Below are positions 18,146 to 27,216 of a stretch of DNA of 58,281 nt, piece after piece. This stretch comes from an uncultured Roseburia sp. (GTDB lineage Bacteria; Bacillota; Clostridia; Lachnospirales; Lachnospiraceae). A program made the translations under genes and the position numbers. Below the pieces are notes generated by a model, which saw nothing but the letters and a program-made list of their open reading frames with translations, was not told where the DNA came from and ran no database searches. The DNA is taken from positions 1 to 58,281 of the forward strand of contig CAMUGE010000013.1 of the NCBI GenBank assembly GCA_947088345.1, given 5' to 3'. The stretch's first letter is position 1; every line of letters begins with the position of its first letter.

Positions 18146-19801
18146 TTACCTCTTAAGGTTTACAAGTTCTTCCAGCAGAGAATCCGATGTGGAAATCACG
18201 CGCGAATTTGCCTGGAAACCACGCTGTGTAATAATCATCTGTGTAAACTCGGTTGAGAGATCTACATTTGACATCTCAAGTTCTCCGGATGTCATCGAAC
18301 TTCCGTCCGCATCAATCGAAGTGCCGATACCGTCAAAATCGCCGGAGTTCAATGTTGTCGTATAGCAGTTGTCGCCGACTTTCTCCAGACCGGATGCATT
18401 TGCGAACTGTGCGACTGCAATCTGCCCTAAAAGCTCGGTATTTCCGTTGTCATAAGTACCCCAGATCTTACCGGACTTTTCTACCGACAATCCGATCATT
18501 GCGCCAAGCTTCTTTCCTTTGCCTGTCGTACCGTCCAGCGCGCCGGAATCCATTGCTGCCGTCGATTTGCCGCCGTTATTGGATTCTTTTACCTGGGAGA
18601 AATCGATACTGATATTGGAAAAACGTCCGGCAGCGCCCATCGCGTTGCCAATCGCCGTCATATTCAACGACACCGCATCTCCCTTTTGACCGCCTCTTGG
18701 TCCGACGCCTGCAAATGTACCGTCCGCCTTGCTGACATTTAAATCGTAATTAATCGTGTCGCCTGTGATTATCAGCTTACCGCCCGTAAAGTCTACTGTC
18801 GCCTGGTTTGCGTTTATTTTTTCGATCATTTCATTGGAAATGTTAAATACCTGCTTTAAAGAATATGTGTTGCCGGCTGCGTCTGTAAATTGTCCGTTGG
18901 CATACTGAAGGCGCGTCTGTCCGTTAGCAGGATCATCTCCCGTATGCACATTTCCGTCCGCATCAATACAAAAGCCTGTATTCGGCGTGTCATATTCTCT
19001 TAAGACAACATTCGTATTCTGCGTACCAAATACCTGATCCAACGGCGGCTGACCGTCTTTCAGATCATTCGGGTCATAAAATACGGTTCCGTCACTGTTT
19101 AAGATTTTTTCCAGCTCTACCGTATAAGTACCGTCCTCTATATATTTCATTGAGAAGCGCGCCGTATAGGAATACCCCAGATTATCAAAAAACGTCAGCG
19201 TATTGATATAACCAACGTCGCTCAAAATATCAGGATCTTTCGCATCCAGTGTTCCCTTAACCACACCGTTTGTCGTCGCCTCGGCCGGAGATGTCAGGTT
19301 TTCCGGCGCCATTACGCGCAATGCGGATACAGTGTCTTTTCGAATCTGTCCCGTAGACGGATCTACCTGCCATCCCATAACCGTATAACCGGTAGACGTC
19401 ATACAAAGATTACCCGAACCGTCCACATAGAACGAACCGGAACGTGTAAACAGATTCTCAGTTCCGTTATTTACAATAAAGAAATTCGTCGTATTGCTGT
19501 CGGAGAGGCGGATATCCAGTCCGTCACCGGTTGACTCTGCCGCGCCGGGAGATGTAATCTGAATTTTTGTAGCGCCCATGGATACGCCAAGACCGATCTG
19601 TTTTTCATTGACGCCGCCTGTGCCGGTTGCATTATTTGCACCGGATGCCTGCGACGTAATCTGATAGAGCATATCCTGAAATGTCGTGGAAGAAGATTTA
19701 AATGCTACTGTGTTGACATTGGCGATATTGTTACCAATAACGTCCATTTTGGTCTGATGTGTCTTAAGACCCGACACAGCAGAATACAATGATCTCATCA
19801 T
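18146..19801 (-). CDS. flgE: FlgE, flagellar hook protein
   Basis: FlgE is the main hook subunit, exported through the flagellar apparatus. The N-terminal rod/hook motif is MRSLYSAVSGLKTHQTKMDVIGNNIANVNTVAFK-like, and the C-terminal coiled-coil segment is LSTEFTQMIITQRGFQANSRVIS, both diagnostic. The middle contains the D1/D2 domains. At 551 residues it is in the usual range for Clostridia. An AGGAGG site precedes two tandem ATGs (19801 and 19798); either could be used. Confidence 0.95.
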   Translation of the reverse strand: MMRSLYSAVSGLKTHQTKMDVIGNNIANVNTVAFKSSSTTFQDMLYQITSQASGANNATGTGGVNEKQIGLGVSMGATKIQITSPGAAESTGDGLDIRLSDSNTTNFFIVNNGTENLFTRSGSFYVDGSGNLCMTSTGYTVMGWQVDPSTGQIRKDTVSALRVMAPENLTSPAEATTNGVVKGTLDAKDPDILSDVGYINTLTFFDNLGYSYTARFSMKYIEDGTYTVELEKILNSDGTVFYDPNDLKDGQPPLDQVFGTQNTNVVLREYDTPNTGFCIDADGNVHTGDDPANGQTRLQYANGQFTDAAGNTYSLKQVFNISNEMIEKINANQATVDFTGGKLIITGDTINYDLNVSKADGTFAGVGPRGGQKGDAVSLNMTAIGNAMGAAGRFSNISIDFSQVKESNNGGKSTAAMDSGALDGTTGKGKKLGAMIGLSVEKSGKIWGTYDNGNTELLGQIAVAQFANASGLEKVGDNCYTTTLNSGDFDGIGTSIDADGSSMTSGELEMSNVDLSTEFTQMIITQRGFQANSRVISTSDSLLEELVNLKR

Positions 19802-19882
19802 AAGTCAAATGACCTCCTAATAATAATATGTGCTGTGGTTCCCGTCTGTCAGTCAGGGAAATTGCGCCTCCAAAAGGTCCGG

Positions 19883-20278
19883 CTACATAATTACAGCACC
19901 GTCAATATTTGTAAATACCGCATCGTCCGATTCCACCTGATCCATCGCTGTCACAACCGTCTTATTCGGTATATTGACAATAAACGCAAGGGAATCCACA
20001 ATGACAAGCGATTCTCGAATTCCTTTTTCGTCTGCTTTTACAACCCCGTTTGCCAGGCGCTCGCTCTGTTCCGCGGAAAGACTGATATTCCTGTCCGCCA
20101 GGCGCATCGACGCATGTTTGGAAAAGCGGAGTTTTGAGCTATCGGTAACATCCTGTTTCCGTTTTAATATTTCTTCAAAGGATAGACCCTGGGATTGTGG
20201 GGATTCCGTCGTTTTCCGAACGAAATACCTGTCAGCCGCCTGCTCAATTGAAACAAACTGGTTACTGATCTTATTCAT
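19883..20278 (-). CDS. Flagellar operon protein of the TIGR02530 type
   Basis: A 131-residue protein found between flgD and flgE in many Firmicute flagellar operons. The family core is LRFSKHASMRLADRNISL followed by a predicted helix-strand region ending ESLVIVDSLAFIVNIPNKTVVTAMD. It has no signal or membrane segment. Its exact role is not established; position suggests hook assembly. It follows flgD by 14 bases. Confidence 0.85.
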   Translation of the reverse strand: MNKISNQFVSIEQAADRYFVRKTTESPQSQGLSFEEILKRKQDVTDSSKLRFSKHASMRLADRNISLSAEQSERLANGVVKADEKGIRESLVIVDSLAFIVNIPNKTVVTAMDQVESDDAVFTNIDGAVIM

Positions 20279-20292
20279 ATTCCCATCTCCTT

Positions 20293-21027
20293 TTATGCAG
20301 TCGGTTTTGTCGTACCCTCCGTTTTATCGGCGCCTCCTGTTGTATTGTCCCCTTCACCGCCTGTCGTGCCGTCTCCGGGAGCTTCCGGCTTTTTGTCTTC
20401 TTCGGATGAATCGCCAAGTAATTTTGCCATCTGATCAACCAGTTCTTTGTATTTCTTTAATACATCCTGATTAATATATGACTTCTGATATGAGGTAAGA
20501 CTCTCATAAACCGTAACGAGATCTTTCACGCTCTGCAGATCATTTAATGTCAGCTTATCCTTATCCGGCAATTTACCGACAGCCACTGCAAATGCATCCG
20601 CAAGCGTCACAGCCTCCATATAGTCCGTATCAATTACTTCATAGACGTCAGCCGCGTTATAACGCTTCCCGTTGACATAGATATACTGGTTCCCGTTTTC
20701 GTACTGTACATAATCCACAAATCCGGAATCCATCGTATCCGCCGTCTTAATATTGACATATTTACCGACAAGGGCGTTCACCTGCAATCCCTGCAGCGCA
20801 GTCTGCATATTCAGTGTAGCCTCCACCTGAGAAAATGTCGCCAACTGTGCGATGTAATCGGTATTGCTTGTCGGCTCTAACGGATCCTGATACTGCATTT
20901 CCGCACAAAGAAGCTGCAAAAACTGGTCATACCCTAATTTATTGCCGTCTTCTGATTCTTTCTTTTTCTGATCCGCAATTTTATCTGCTGCTAACTGACC
21001 GTCTTCTACCGGCGCTATTAATGCCAT
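20293..21027 (-). CDS. flgD: FlgD, hook cap assembly protein with unusual C-terminal half
   Basis: FlgD caps the growing hook. Residues about 28-135 match the FlgD core (LGYDQFLQLLCAEMQYQDPL, then YIAQLATFSQVEATLNMQTAL, then a small beta region LVGKYVNIKTAD...). From about 143 the usual FlgD Ig/Tudor-like region is not apparent. Instead residues 143-205 form a helical hairpin (KLPDKDKLTLNDLQSVKDLV, YESLTSYQKSYI) like the LP-x-LTL-YxxLTxxQK repeats of clostridial surface proteins. A Gly/Thr/Glu-rich tail (about 206-244) ends it. It lies between fliK and the TIGR02530-type gene. Confidence 0.9.
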   Translation of the reverse strand: MALIAPVEDGQLAADKIADQKKKESEDGNKLGYDQFLQLLCAEMQYQDPLEPTSNTDYIAQLATFSQVEATLNMQTALQGLQVNALVGKYVNIKTADTMDSGFVDYVQYENGNQYIYVNGKRYNAADVYEVIDTDYMEAVTLADAFAVAVGKLPDKDKLTLNDLQSVKDLVTVYESLTSYQKSYINQDVLKKYKELVDQMAKLLGDSSEEDKKPEAPGDGTTGGEGDNTTGGADKTEGTTKPTA

Positions 21028-21060
21028 TTTTGTGTTCTCCTTTCTGATATAGTGTACTGA

Positions 21061-22671
21061 CTAAGCCGTATAATCAATAGAATTACCCCTGTCCGCCATA
21101 ATTCGTGCTACAAGCGCTTCCTCTTCCGTCATCATACCGCTCAGTTCGTCGAGACTCTCCATACCTGACAGATTAATCTTTCTGGTCTGACTTCTCGCTT
21201 TCTCCTGCTCTTCTGCCTGCTGTCTCTCCTGATTTGCCTGCTGTTCCAGATTCCGCTCAAACTCATGCGATTCTACGGTAACTTCAATCGCTTCCACTTT
21301 GATGCCCGCCTGACTCATATTCTGCCTTAAGTCTGCCATCTGCACTTCAAGCGCTTCTTTTACCATTTCATTCTGTGCAAAGATTTTTGCGGATACGGCG
21401 CCGTCACGCGCTGTCAGCTCCAAAAATACCTTTCCCAGGTGTTCCGGATTCAGCTGCATCTGCAGAGTTGATTCCTGCTGTGTTACATGAACTTTTGCAA
21501 ATTCGACAATCTCGCGTATCACATTCTGCAAATCAATCTGCTCGGAATAGCCAACCTGCTCCGGCGGCGCCTGCGCCACTGGAACTTCAACTGCCTGCGC
21601 ATTGTTTGCAAATACTGCGGCATGTTCCGGCTGTCCGTGCTGCATACTGCTGTTTTGCTGCGAAGACTGCTGGTCAAACAGATTTTTTTGTGGAAGAGCA
21701 TCGCCCTCCGCCGTTTGTTCCGTTCCGTCCGTCATAGCCGATACTACCTGTTTTCCCGGATCGGCTTCCTGATTTTTTGCTTCGGTGTCGGCAGAATTTA
21801 CTTCCTCTGTCACAGAAATCATCTCATTTGTCTGTTCATCGTGCGTCGTCTCATGTGCTGCAGTCGTTTCCTCTGTCTGTACAGGGATTTTCACCGCTTC
21901 GGATTCCGGCGCTTCTGTTTCTGTCGTTTCAATATTGACCGCGGTACCCGCTGTCTTTTCGCCGGACGAAAGCTCCGTCTGCAGATCTTTCGGCTGTTCC
22001 GAGAGCGTCTGTTCGCCTGTCGTAAAGTCCGCCGTATCCACCGGCGCAATCACCTGTTCCTGCAAAGTGACTGCCGACTCCTTACAGAGAACCGCAAGTT
22101 CTTCTTTCGAAATGCCAAGCTCCTGAAGCAGTTCCTGCCCCAGTACTTCCGTTTTCTGCATTACCTGTACAAAACCGGCGTCAAACAACATATCGCCTGC
22201 TTCTCCCGTACCGGAAAGCTCCGCCGCCAACAGAGCAAGCTGACTTGGATTCATCAGATCCATCGCGCTAAGACCAAGCGTTTTCATTGCCTCGTCAATC
22301 TGTTCATCGGTCGCTCCAAGCTCTTCTTTTAAAATTTCCCTGACATCCTCTTCAAATTTTTCCAGAGCATCTGTGGTTTCCTGCTGATCCGGCATTGTAG
22401 AAGCGGAATCGGCTGTTTTGATCTTTGTACTGTTATAAGACATGCTCTCATAATCAGTTTCACTGCCGGCAGGAGAAACCGCGTTATTCGGATCGACCGG
22501 CTGGTCTGGCTTCGCTGTCAAACCTCCCTGAACCTGTGCCGACATGCCGTCCATAATCTTCTGAAAACGGACTGTCATCCCTTCCTTTTTCGGTTCGGAT
22601 GTGCCCTGCGTCTGCATCCTGTTTCCCTGTACAAACATTTTGGAAAGCTCATTAATGTTCGTACTGCCCAT
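21061..22671 (-). CDS. fliK: FliK, hook-length control protein
   Basis: FliK is an exported ruler that tells FlhB when the hook is long enough. The 536 residues are mostly Gln/Glu/Thr-rich low complexity. The conserved C-terminal hook-length domain is at about 385-480 and includes STLQMQLNPEHLGKVFLEL and MADLRQNMSQAGIKVEAIEV. Residues about 100-200 form a helical N-terminal region. It is followed by flgD, the standard order. Confidence 0.92.
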   Translation of the reverse strand: MGSTNINELSKMFVQGNRMQTQGTSEPKKEGMTVRFQKIMDGMSAQVQGGLTAKPDQPVDPNNAVSPAGSETDYESMSYNSTKIKTADSASTMPDQQETTDALEKFEEDVREILKEELGATDEQIDEAMKTLGLSAMDLMNPSQLALLAAELSGTGEAGDMLFDAGFVQVMQKTEVLGQELLQELGISKEELAVLCKESAVTLQEQVIAPVDTADFTTGEQTLSEQPKDLQTELSSGEKTAGTAVNIETTETEAPESEAVKIPVQTEETTAAHETTHDEQTNEMISVTEEVNSADTEAKNQEADPGKQVVSAMTDGTEQTAEGDALPQKNLFDQQSSQQNSSMQHGQPEHAAVFANNAQAVEVPVAQAPPEQVGYSEQIDLQNVIREIVEFAKVHVTQQESTLQMQLNPEHLGKVFLELTARDGAVSAKIFAQNEMVKEALEVQMADLRQNMSQAGIKVEAIEVTVESHEFERNLEQQANQERQQAEEQEKARSQTRKINLSGMESLDELSGMMTEEEALVARIMADRGNSIDYTA

Positions 22672-22723
22672 TGTGTCTCCTCCTTTCTTATTATTTTGTA
22701 TTCCTCAGTTTCATTATATATTC

Positions 22724-23566
22724 TTAAGGCTTCATGATCTCGGTGACTTTTGCAGCCGTCTCCGTGTTCATCTTGCCAAGAATATCACCTCTTGACTTCG
22801 CATCCATTTGCTCCAGGATACTGGCGACAAGTTTCAGATTATCCGTCATAGCATCAAAAACAGCCGCAGCTTCTTTCGGCTTCATATTTTTGTATGTATT
22901 GACATAATCCTCAATCTTTTCATCGGCAGCTGTCTGTGCAACTACCTGTCTATACAAAACTTCGGCATTTGCCGGAGCAATGCTCTCATAAAATTCTTTA
23001 TATTGTTCGATATCGGGCGCGCTGTCTCCAAAGACAATCTCCTCATAGAACTTTTGCTTTTCTTCCTCAAAAGCCGCCTCATTTTGCTTATATTGCTGCA
23101 GCTCCTGTGCCAGCCGCTCAAGCTCCGTAATATATGCGGCATTGTCGGTGGATGTATTCTGCGCCTCGGAAAGCGCTATCTCAAGCTGCTTAATCTGCTC
23201 AACCGCCTCTTCCATCGATTCATATGCATACGGACTCTCTTCCGTAGAAAATTCTTCCATATAAGAATCCGGCAAAATACGGTTTACATACGGCACATCT
23301 TTAAGCAAAGGCCCTAATACGGTAGAACCAAACTCCCCGACATCCCACTTGATTAACAGCGCTATAATGGCCAGCCATATCACAAGGATAAAGATTGTCA
23401 CAAAAAAAATGACAATTTTGCCGCCGATACCCTCATCCTCCGCATCCAGCCCATCTCCCTGCTCTGCGGCAGCCTTTGCCTGTTTTTTCGCCTCTTTTTT
23501 TCTCGCTTTTTCCGCAGCTTTCTGCGCCTTTTTATCTACTGCATCCGCTTCCATCACATCAGCCAT
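22724..23566 (-). CDS. MotE/YlxF-like flagellar membrane protein with MgtE N-type domain
   Basis: The protein has a Lys/Ala-rich cytoplasmic N-terminus, one membrane helix (IVIFFVTIFILVIWLAIIAL), a coiled coil (about 125-190) and a C-terminal MgtE-N-like domain (MKPKEAAAVFDAMTDNLKLV, then ILGKMNTETAAKVTEIM). This matches the MotE/YlxF-type proteins encoded between fliJ and fliK. In other bacteria MotE is a MotC chaperone; here the role is inferred only. I chose the ATG at 23566, behind AAGGAGG; a longer frame would add 17 residues without support. Confidence 0.82.
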   Translation of the reverse strand: MADVMEADAVDKKAQKAAEKARKKEAKKQAKAAAEQGDGLDAEDEGIGGKIVIFFVTIFILVIWLAIIALLIKWDVGEFGSTVLGPLLKDVPYVNRILPDSYMEEFSTEESPYAYESMEEAVEQIKQLEIALSEAQNTSTDNAAYITELERLAQELQQYKQNEAAFEEEKQKFYEEIVFGDSAPDIEQYKEFYESIAPANAEVLYRQVVAQTAADEKIEDYVNTYKNMKPKEAAAVFDAMTDNLKLVASILEQMDAKSRGDILGKMNTETAAKVTEIMKP

Positions 23567-23585
23567 ATTACATGCAACCTCCTTC

Positions 23586-24047
23586 TTACGTCTCCTGTGC
23601 GCTGTCTGCATCGTCATGATAACTGTAGCTTACCAGTTCGTCAATCTCTTTCCCCTCTGCGGAAAGAAGTTCCTGTTTAAACTGCTCAAATGCTTTTTCT
23701 TTCAGATTTTCATGTGTTTTGCGCTCAACCATGACTTCATTTAAGGCTGCTCTCTTTCGCTCTACCTCTTTCTCCGCATTGTGCACATGCATCATCTGCG
23801 TGCGCTGCAGGCTTTTCATTACGTCGATTGCACGTTTACATTCGCGAATATCCGTAAGGTTGAGGCTTCCGCTCACCAGATCCCTCGACTGTCTCTCGTA
23901 ACCTGCTCTGCGAATCAAAATCTTCTGCAGCTTTTCCTGCTCAGCCATTAACTTTGCATTAGCCATGCCGTAAGCAATTTTGGCCTGATTTTCCATTTTC
24001 AGTTTAATATCCAGTATATTCTGCATTCTGTATGAAAATTTCGCCAT
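23586..24047 (-). CDS. fliJ: FliJ, flagellar export chaperone/ATPase stalk
   Basis: FliJ is a coiled-coil protein that contacts FliI and FlhA during export. The 153 residues are almost entirely helical with heptad-like charge patterns, starting MAKFSYRMQNILDIKLKMENQAK, shortened in the family as F-x-(F/Y)-R-L-Q-x-(L/V)-L. It follows fliI by 21 bases, its universal position. Confidence 0.92.
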   Translation of the reverse strand: MAKFSYRMQNILDIKLKMENQAKIAYGMANAKLMAEQEKLQKILIRRAGYERQSRDLVSGSLNLTDIRECKRAIDVMKSLQRTQMMHVHNAEKEVERKRAALNEVMVERKTHENLKEKAFEQFKQELLSAEGKEIDELVSYSYHDDADSAQET

Positions 24048-24068
24048 ATTACGCCAACTTTCCTATTT

Positions 24069-25376
24069 TCATGTGAACAGGCCGCTCAACAGACCGATCT
24101 CCTCCTCGAACAGGAATTTCTCGTCTGTCCTCTGCATAAGAAACGTATTTACTGCGTCAATCTTTTCGATCGCATAATCAATATCCCGGTTGGAACCGCG
24201 CTTATATGCCCCAATATTGATCAAATCTTCGGCTTCATTGTATGTCGCCAGCACATTTTTTAATTTCCCGGCAAATGCCTTGTGTTCTCCGGTCGCAATG
24301 GAACTCATAACACGGGAAATGCTCTGCAGAATATCAATCGCCGGATAGTGATTTTTATGCGCTAATTTACGGGATAACATAATATGACCGTCTAATATAC
24401 TACGCGCCGTATCTGTAATTGGTTCATTAAAATCATCGCCATCCACCAAAACAGTATAAAGACCGGTAATAGAACCGATCGTTGAAGTGCCGGCGCGCTC
24501 TAACAACTTTGGCATCTCCGAATATACACTTGGCGGATAACCTCTCGTAACAGGAGGTTCCCCGGAAGCCAGCCCAATCTCACGCTGCGCCATAGAAAAA
24601 CGTGTCAGAGAATCCATCATCAAAAGTACGTCCCTGCCCTGCGCCCTAAAGTATTCGGCCACCGCAGTAGCCGTCTTTGCTGCCTTGTTGCGGATTAACG
24701 CCGGCTTATCCGAAGTCGCAACCACAACCACGGAACGCTTCATCCCCTCCGGCCCAAGATCACGCTCAATAAATTCCCTGACCTCACGTCCGCGCTCACC
24801 GATCAGTGCAATCACATTGATATCGGCTTTTGTGTTGCGTGCGAACATGCCCATCAGTGTACTCTTCCCGACGCCGGAACCAGCAAAAATACCGATTCGC
24901 TGTCCTTTTCCAACTGTGATCAGACCGTCAACCGCCTTTACTCCAAGCGGAAGCACCTCGTCTATAATCTTCCGGTTCATCGGATCGGGCGGCTGCGCCT
25001 CAACCGGATATTCGTCCGCAGAATGAATCGACTCTGCATCCGTAGGACGTCCGATTCCGTCCAAAATATGTCCGAGCAATCCGTCGCCGACCGGAACCGT
25101 CAGCGGATGCCCTGTATTTTCTATTGTACAGCCCACCCCGATCCCGTCTACATTGTCAAACGGCATCAAAAGCAGCCTTTTGTCACGAAATCCAACCACC
25201 TCGGCCATAACCGAGATATTTTTCTCCGGATCTATGATAATGCGGCACAGATCATTTAATTTTGCATCCGGTCCCACCGATTCGATGGTAAGCCCTACAA
25301 TCTTAACAATCTTTCCGAGCCGTTTAAAATATGTCTTTTCCGTAAGCTGCAAGTATTTCTCAAATTTATGTGTCAT
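24069..25376 (-). CDS. fliI: FliI, flagellar export ATPase
   Basis: FliI is the hexameric ATPase of flagellar export, related to F1 beta. Walker A GSGVGKST lies at about 166-173 and Walker B is VLLMMDSLTRFSMAQREIGL. The signature ERGREVREFIERDLG follows the P-loop. I chose the ATG at 25376 (MTHKFEKYL), which has a GGAG site 6 bases upstream; an ATG four codons earlier lacks one. Length 435 residues is standard. Confidence 0.96.
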   Translation of the reverse strand: MTHKFEKYLQLTEKTYFKRLGKIVKIVGLTIESVGPDAKLNDLCRIIIDPEKNISVMAEVVGFRDKRLLLMPFDNVDGIGVGCTIENTGHPLTVPVGDGLLGHILDGIGRPTDAESIHSADEYPVEAQPPDPMNRKIIDEVLPLGVKAVDGLITVGKGQRIGIFAGSGVGKSTLMGMFARNTKADINVIALIGERGREVREFIERDLGPEGMKRSVVVVATSDKPALIRNKAAKTATAVAEYFRAQGRDVLLMMDSLTRFSMAQREIGLASGEPPVTRGYPPSVYSEMPKLLERAGTSTIGSITGLYTVLVDGDDFNEPITDTARSILDGHIMLSRKLAHKNHYPAIDILQSISRVMSSIATGEHKAFAGKLKNVLATYNEAEDLINIGAYKRGSNRDIDYAIEKIDAVNTFLMQRTDEKFLFEEEIGLLSGLFT

Positions 25377-25403
25377 GACAAACTCCATATGGTAGATCGT
25401 ATG

Positions 25404-26204
25404 TTATGGATCAAGGCTCAGAGAACGTATATCTTTGATCAGATTCTCCAGCTGTACGCCAAGACTGCACTCAAAAACACCGGCATCCGTCTCAATGATG
25501 CAGTCGCTTCCGGCCAGTGCGGAATCGGCAACAATTTCAAGACCGATATCATGTCCTACACGATCCAGTATATTTTCTTTATGATTCTCCACAAAAAGCA
25601 CATTGTCATCGGAGACACGTATGCGGAAATTTCTTACTCCGTCGATATGTAAAATCGCATTGTTAATCAGAGAAATCAGAAGATCTTTTTTATCCTCAAA
25701 CTGTATTAAAAAAACCTTTTGAAACACTTCCAGTATTACATCAACCAGGTCGCGTTCCATGCATTCCTGTTTTTCTGTATACTCTGCCTGAAGTCTTTCT
25801 GATTTTTCAAAAAACTGTTTCTCCAGCAGGCTTTTCTGCTGAGCCAACTCTTGCTGCATCTGCGACTGCCCGTTCTGATAGCCCTCTTCCCTCGCAGCTT
25901 CAAGAACGCTCTCCCGCTGCTCCTGTGCCTGTCTGATCAGTTCGGCAGACCGACTGTTTGCTTCAGTGAGAATGCGTTCAGCCTCTTCTTTTGCCAGCGC
26001 CACATAGTCGACCTCTTCTTCCGGTTCCGCAAAATCTTCGATATCATCCGCAACAAGTCCCTCTGTAAATCCGTCGGCATCAGCGCGGCGCTCTTTTGCG
26101 CGCGCTTTCAGACTTTTTTTGATAATATCCACCGCAAACGCATCCGAGTCAATCACCCGGGCATTTTCATTGTTGATAAGCCAGGGCTTATAAAGATTAG
26201 ACAA
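25404..26204 (-). CDS. fliH: FliH, negative regulator of FliI
   Basis: FliH binds FliI and links it to the C-ring. The protein is a long coiled coil (about 80-150; many Glu/Gln/Arg) followed by a V/F-ATPase E-subunit-like C-terminal domain (DVILEVFQKVFLIQFEDKKDLL). The start is a TTG at 26204, giving MSNLYKPWLI, behind a full GGAGGTGA ribosome site that lies in the last codons of fliG; the 8-base overlap with fliG suggests coupled translation. A longer ATG frame at 26249 is unlikely, because it would overlap fliG by 53 bases. Confidence 0.92.
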   Translation of the reverse strand: MSNLYKPWLINNENARVIDSDAFAVDIIKKSLKARAKERRADADGFTEGLVADDIEDFAEPEEEVDYVALAKEEAERILTEANSRSAELIRQAQEQRESVLEAAREEGYQNGQSQMQQELAQQKSLLEKQFFEKSERLQAEYTEKQECMERDLVDVILEVFQKVFLIQFEDKKDLLISLINNAILHIDGVRNFRIRVSDDNVLFVENHKENILDRVGHDIGLEIVADSALAGSDCIIETDAGVFECSLGVQLENLIKDIRSLSLDP

Positions 26205-27213
26205 CGATCTCGTCACCTCCGCCTCTCGAAATAACAATTTCGCCTGCATCCTCTAATTTGCGGATTACGCTTACGATCTTCTGCTGAGCCTCTTCTACAT
26301 CTTTCAGACGTACCGGACCCATAAATTCCATATCTTCCTTGATCATAGCAGCAAGACGCTTTGACAGGTTCTTAAAGATAGCATTCTGTACATCTTCGTT
26401 GGCGCCTTTTAGCGCAATTCCAAGATCGGAATTCTCCACGTCACGCAGTACACGCTGAATAGCACGGTCGTCGAGCAGGAGAATATCTTCGAAGACGAAC
26501 ATCTTCTTGCGGATCTCGTCCGCCAGCTCCGGTTCTTCAATTTCAAGAGATTCCATAATATGTTTTTCGGTAGAACGGTCTACCGTATTTAATATATTGA
26601 CGATTGCATCGACGCCACCGACAATGGTGTAATCCTGGTTGACCAGGGATGCAAGCTTTCGCTCAAGCACACGCTCCACTTCCTTGATGACATCGGGCGA
26701 CGTGCGATCCATCATTGCGATACGCTTTGCAACATCCGCCTGTTTTTCCGGCGGAAGCGCACCGATAACCATGGCAGCCTGCGCCGAAGTCAGATAAGAT
26801 AAAATCATCGCGATTGTCTGCGGATGTTCATCCTGAATAAAGTTCAATAACTGGCTTGGGTCCGTCTTTCTGACAAACTCAAACGGCCGAACCTGCAGAG
26901 AAGCAGTTAATTTTGAAATTACTTCCTGTGCTTTCTCCGCGCCCAGCGCTTTATCAAGCAGCTCTTTCGCATAGCCGATACCGCCCTCCGCAATATACTG
27001 CTGTGCAAGGCAGACCTGATAAAACTCGTCCAGTATATCTTCTTTTACCTGCGGAGATATGCTCCTTGTATTTGCAATCTCCAGCGTCAGCTCCTCGATT
27101 TCATCTTCTTTCAGATGTTTAAACACATCGGCTGAACGCTCCGGCCCCAATGCAATCAAAAGGATTGCGGCCTTTTGTACCCCATTATAGCTATCATTAC
27201 CTGATGCTGCCAT
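26197..27213 (-). CDS. fliG: FliG, flagellar motor switch protein
   Basis: FliG sits on the MS ring and takes torque from MotA. The N-terminal FliF-binding region, the middle EHPQTIAMILSYL motif and the C-terminal torque helix with charged residues (FEDILLLDDRAIQRVLRDVE) are all visible over 338 residues. It follows fliF by 3 bases. Confidence 0.97.
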   Translation of the reverse strand: MAASGNDSYNGVQKAAILLIALGPERSADVFKHLKEDEIEELTLEIANTRSISPQVKEDILDEFYQVCLAQQYIAEGGIGYAKELLDKALGAEKAQEVISKLTASLQVRPFEFVRKTDPSQLLNFIQDEHPQTIAMILSYLTSAQAAMVIGALPPEKQADVAKRIAMMDRTSPDVIKEVERVLERKLASLVNQDYTIVGGVDAIVNILNTVDRSTEKHIMESLEIEEPELADEIRKKMFVFEDILLLDDRAIQRVLRDVENSDLGIALKGANEDVQNAIFKNLSKRLAAMIKEDMEFMGPVRLKDVEEAQQKIVSVIRKLEDAGEIVISRGGGDEIVV

Positions 27214-27216
27214 ACG

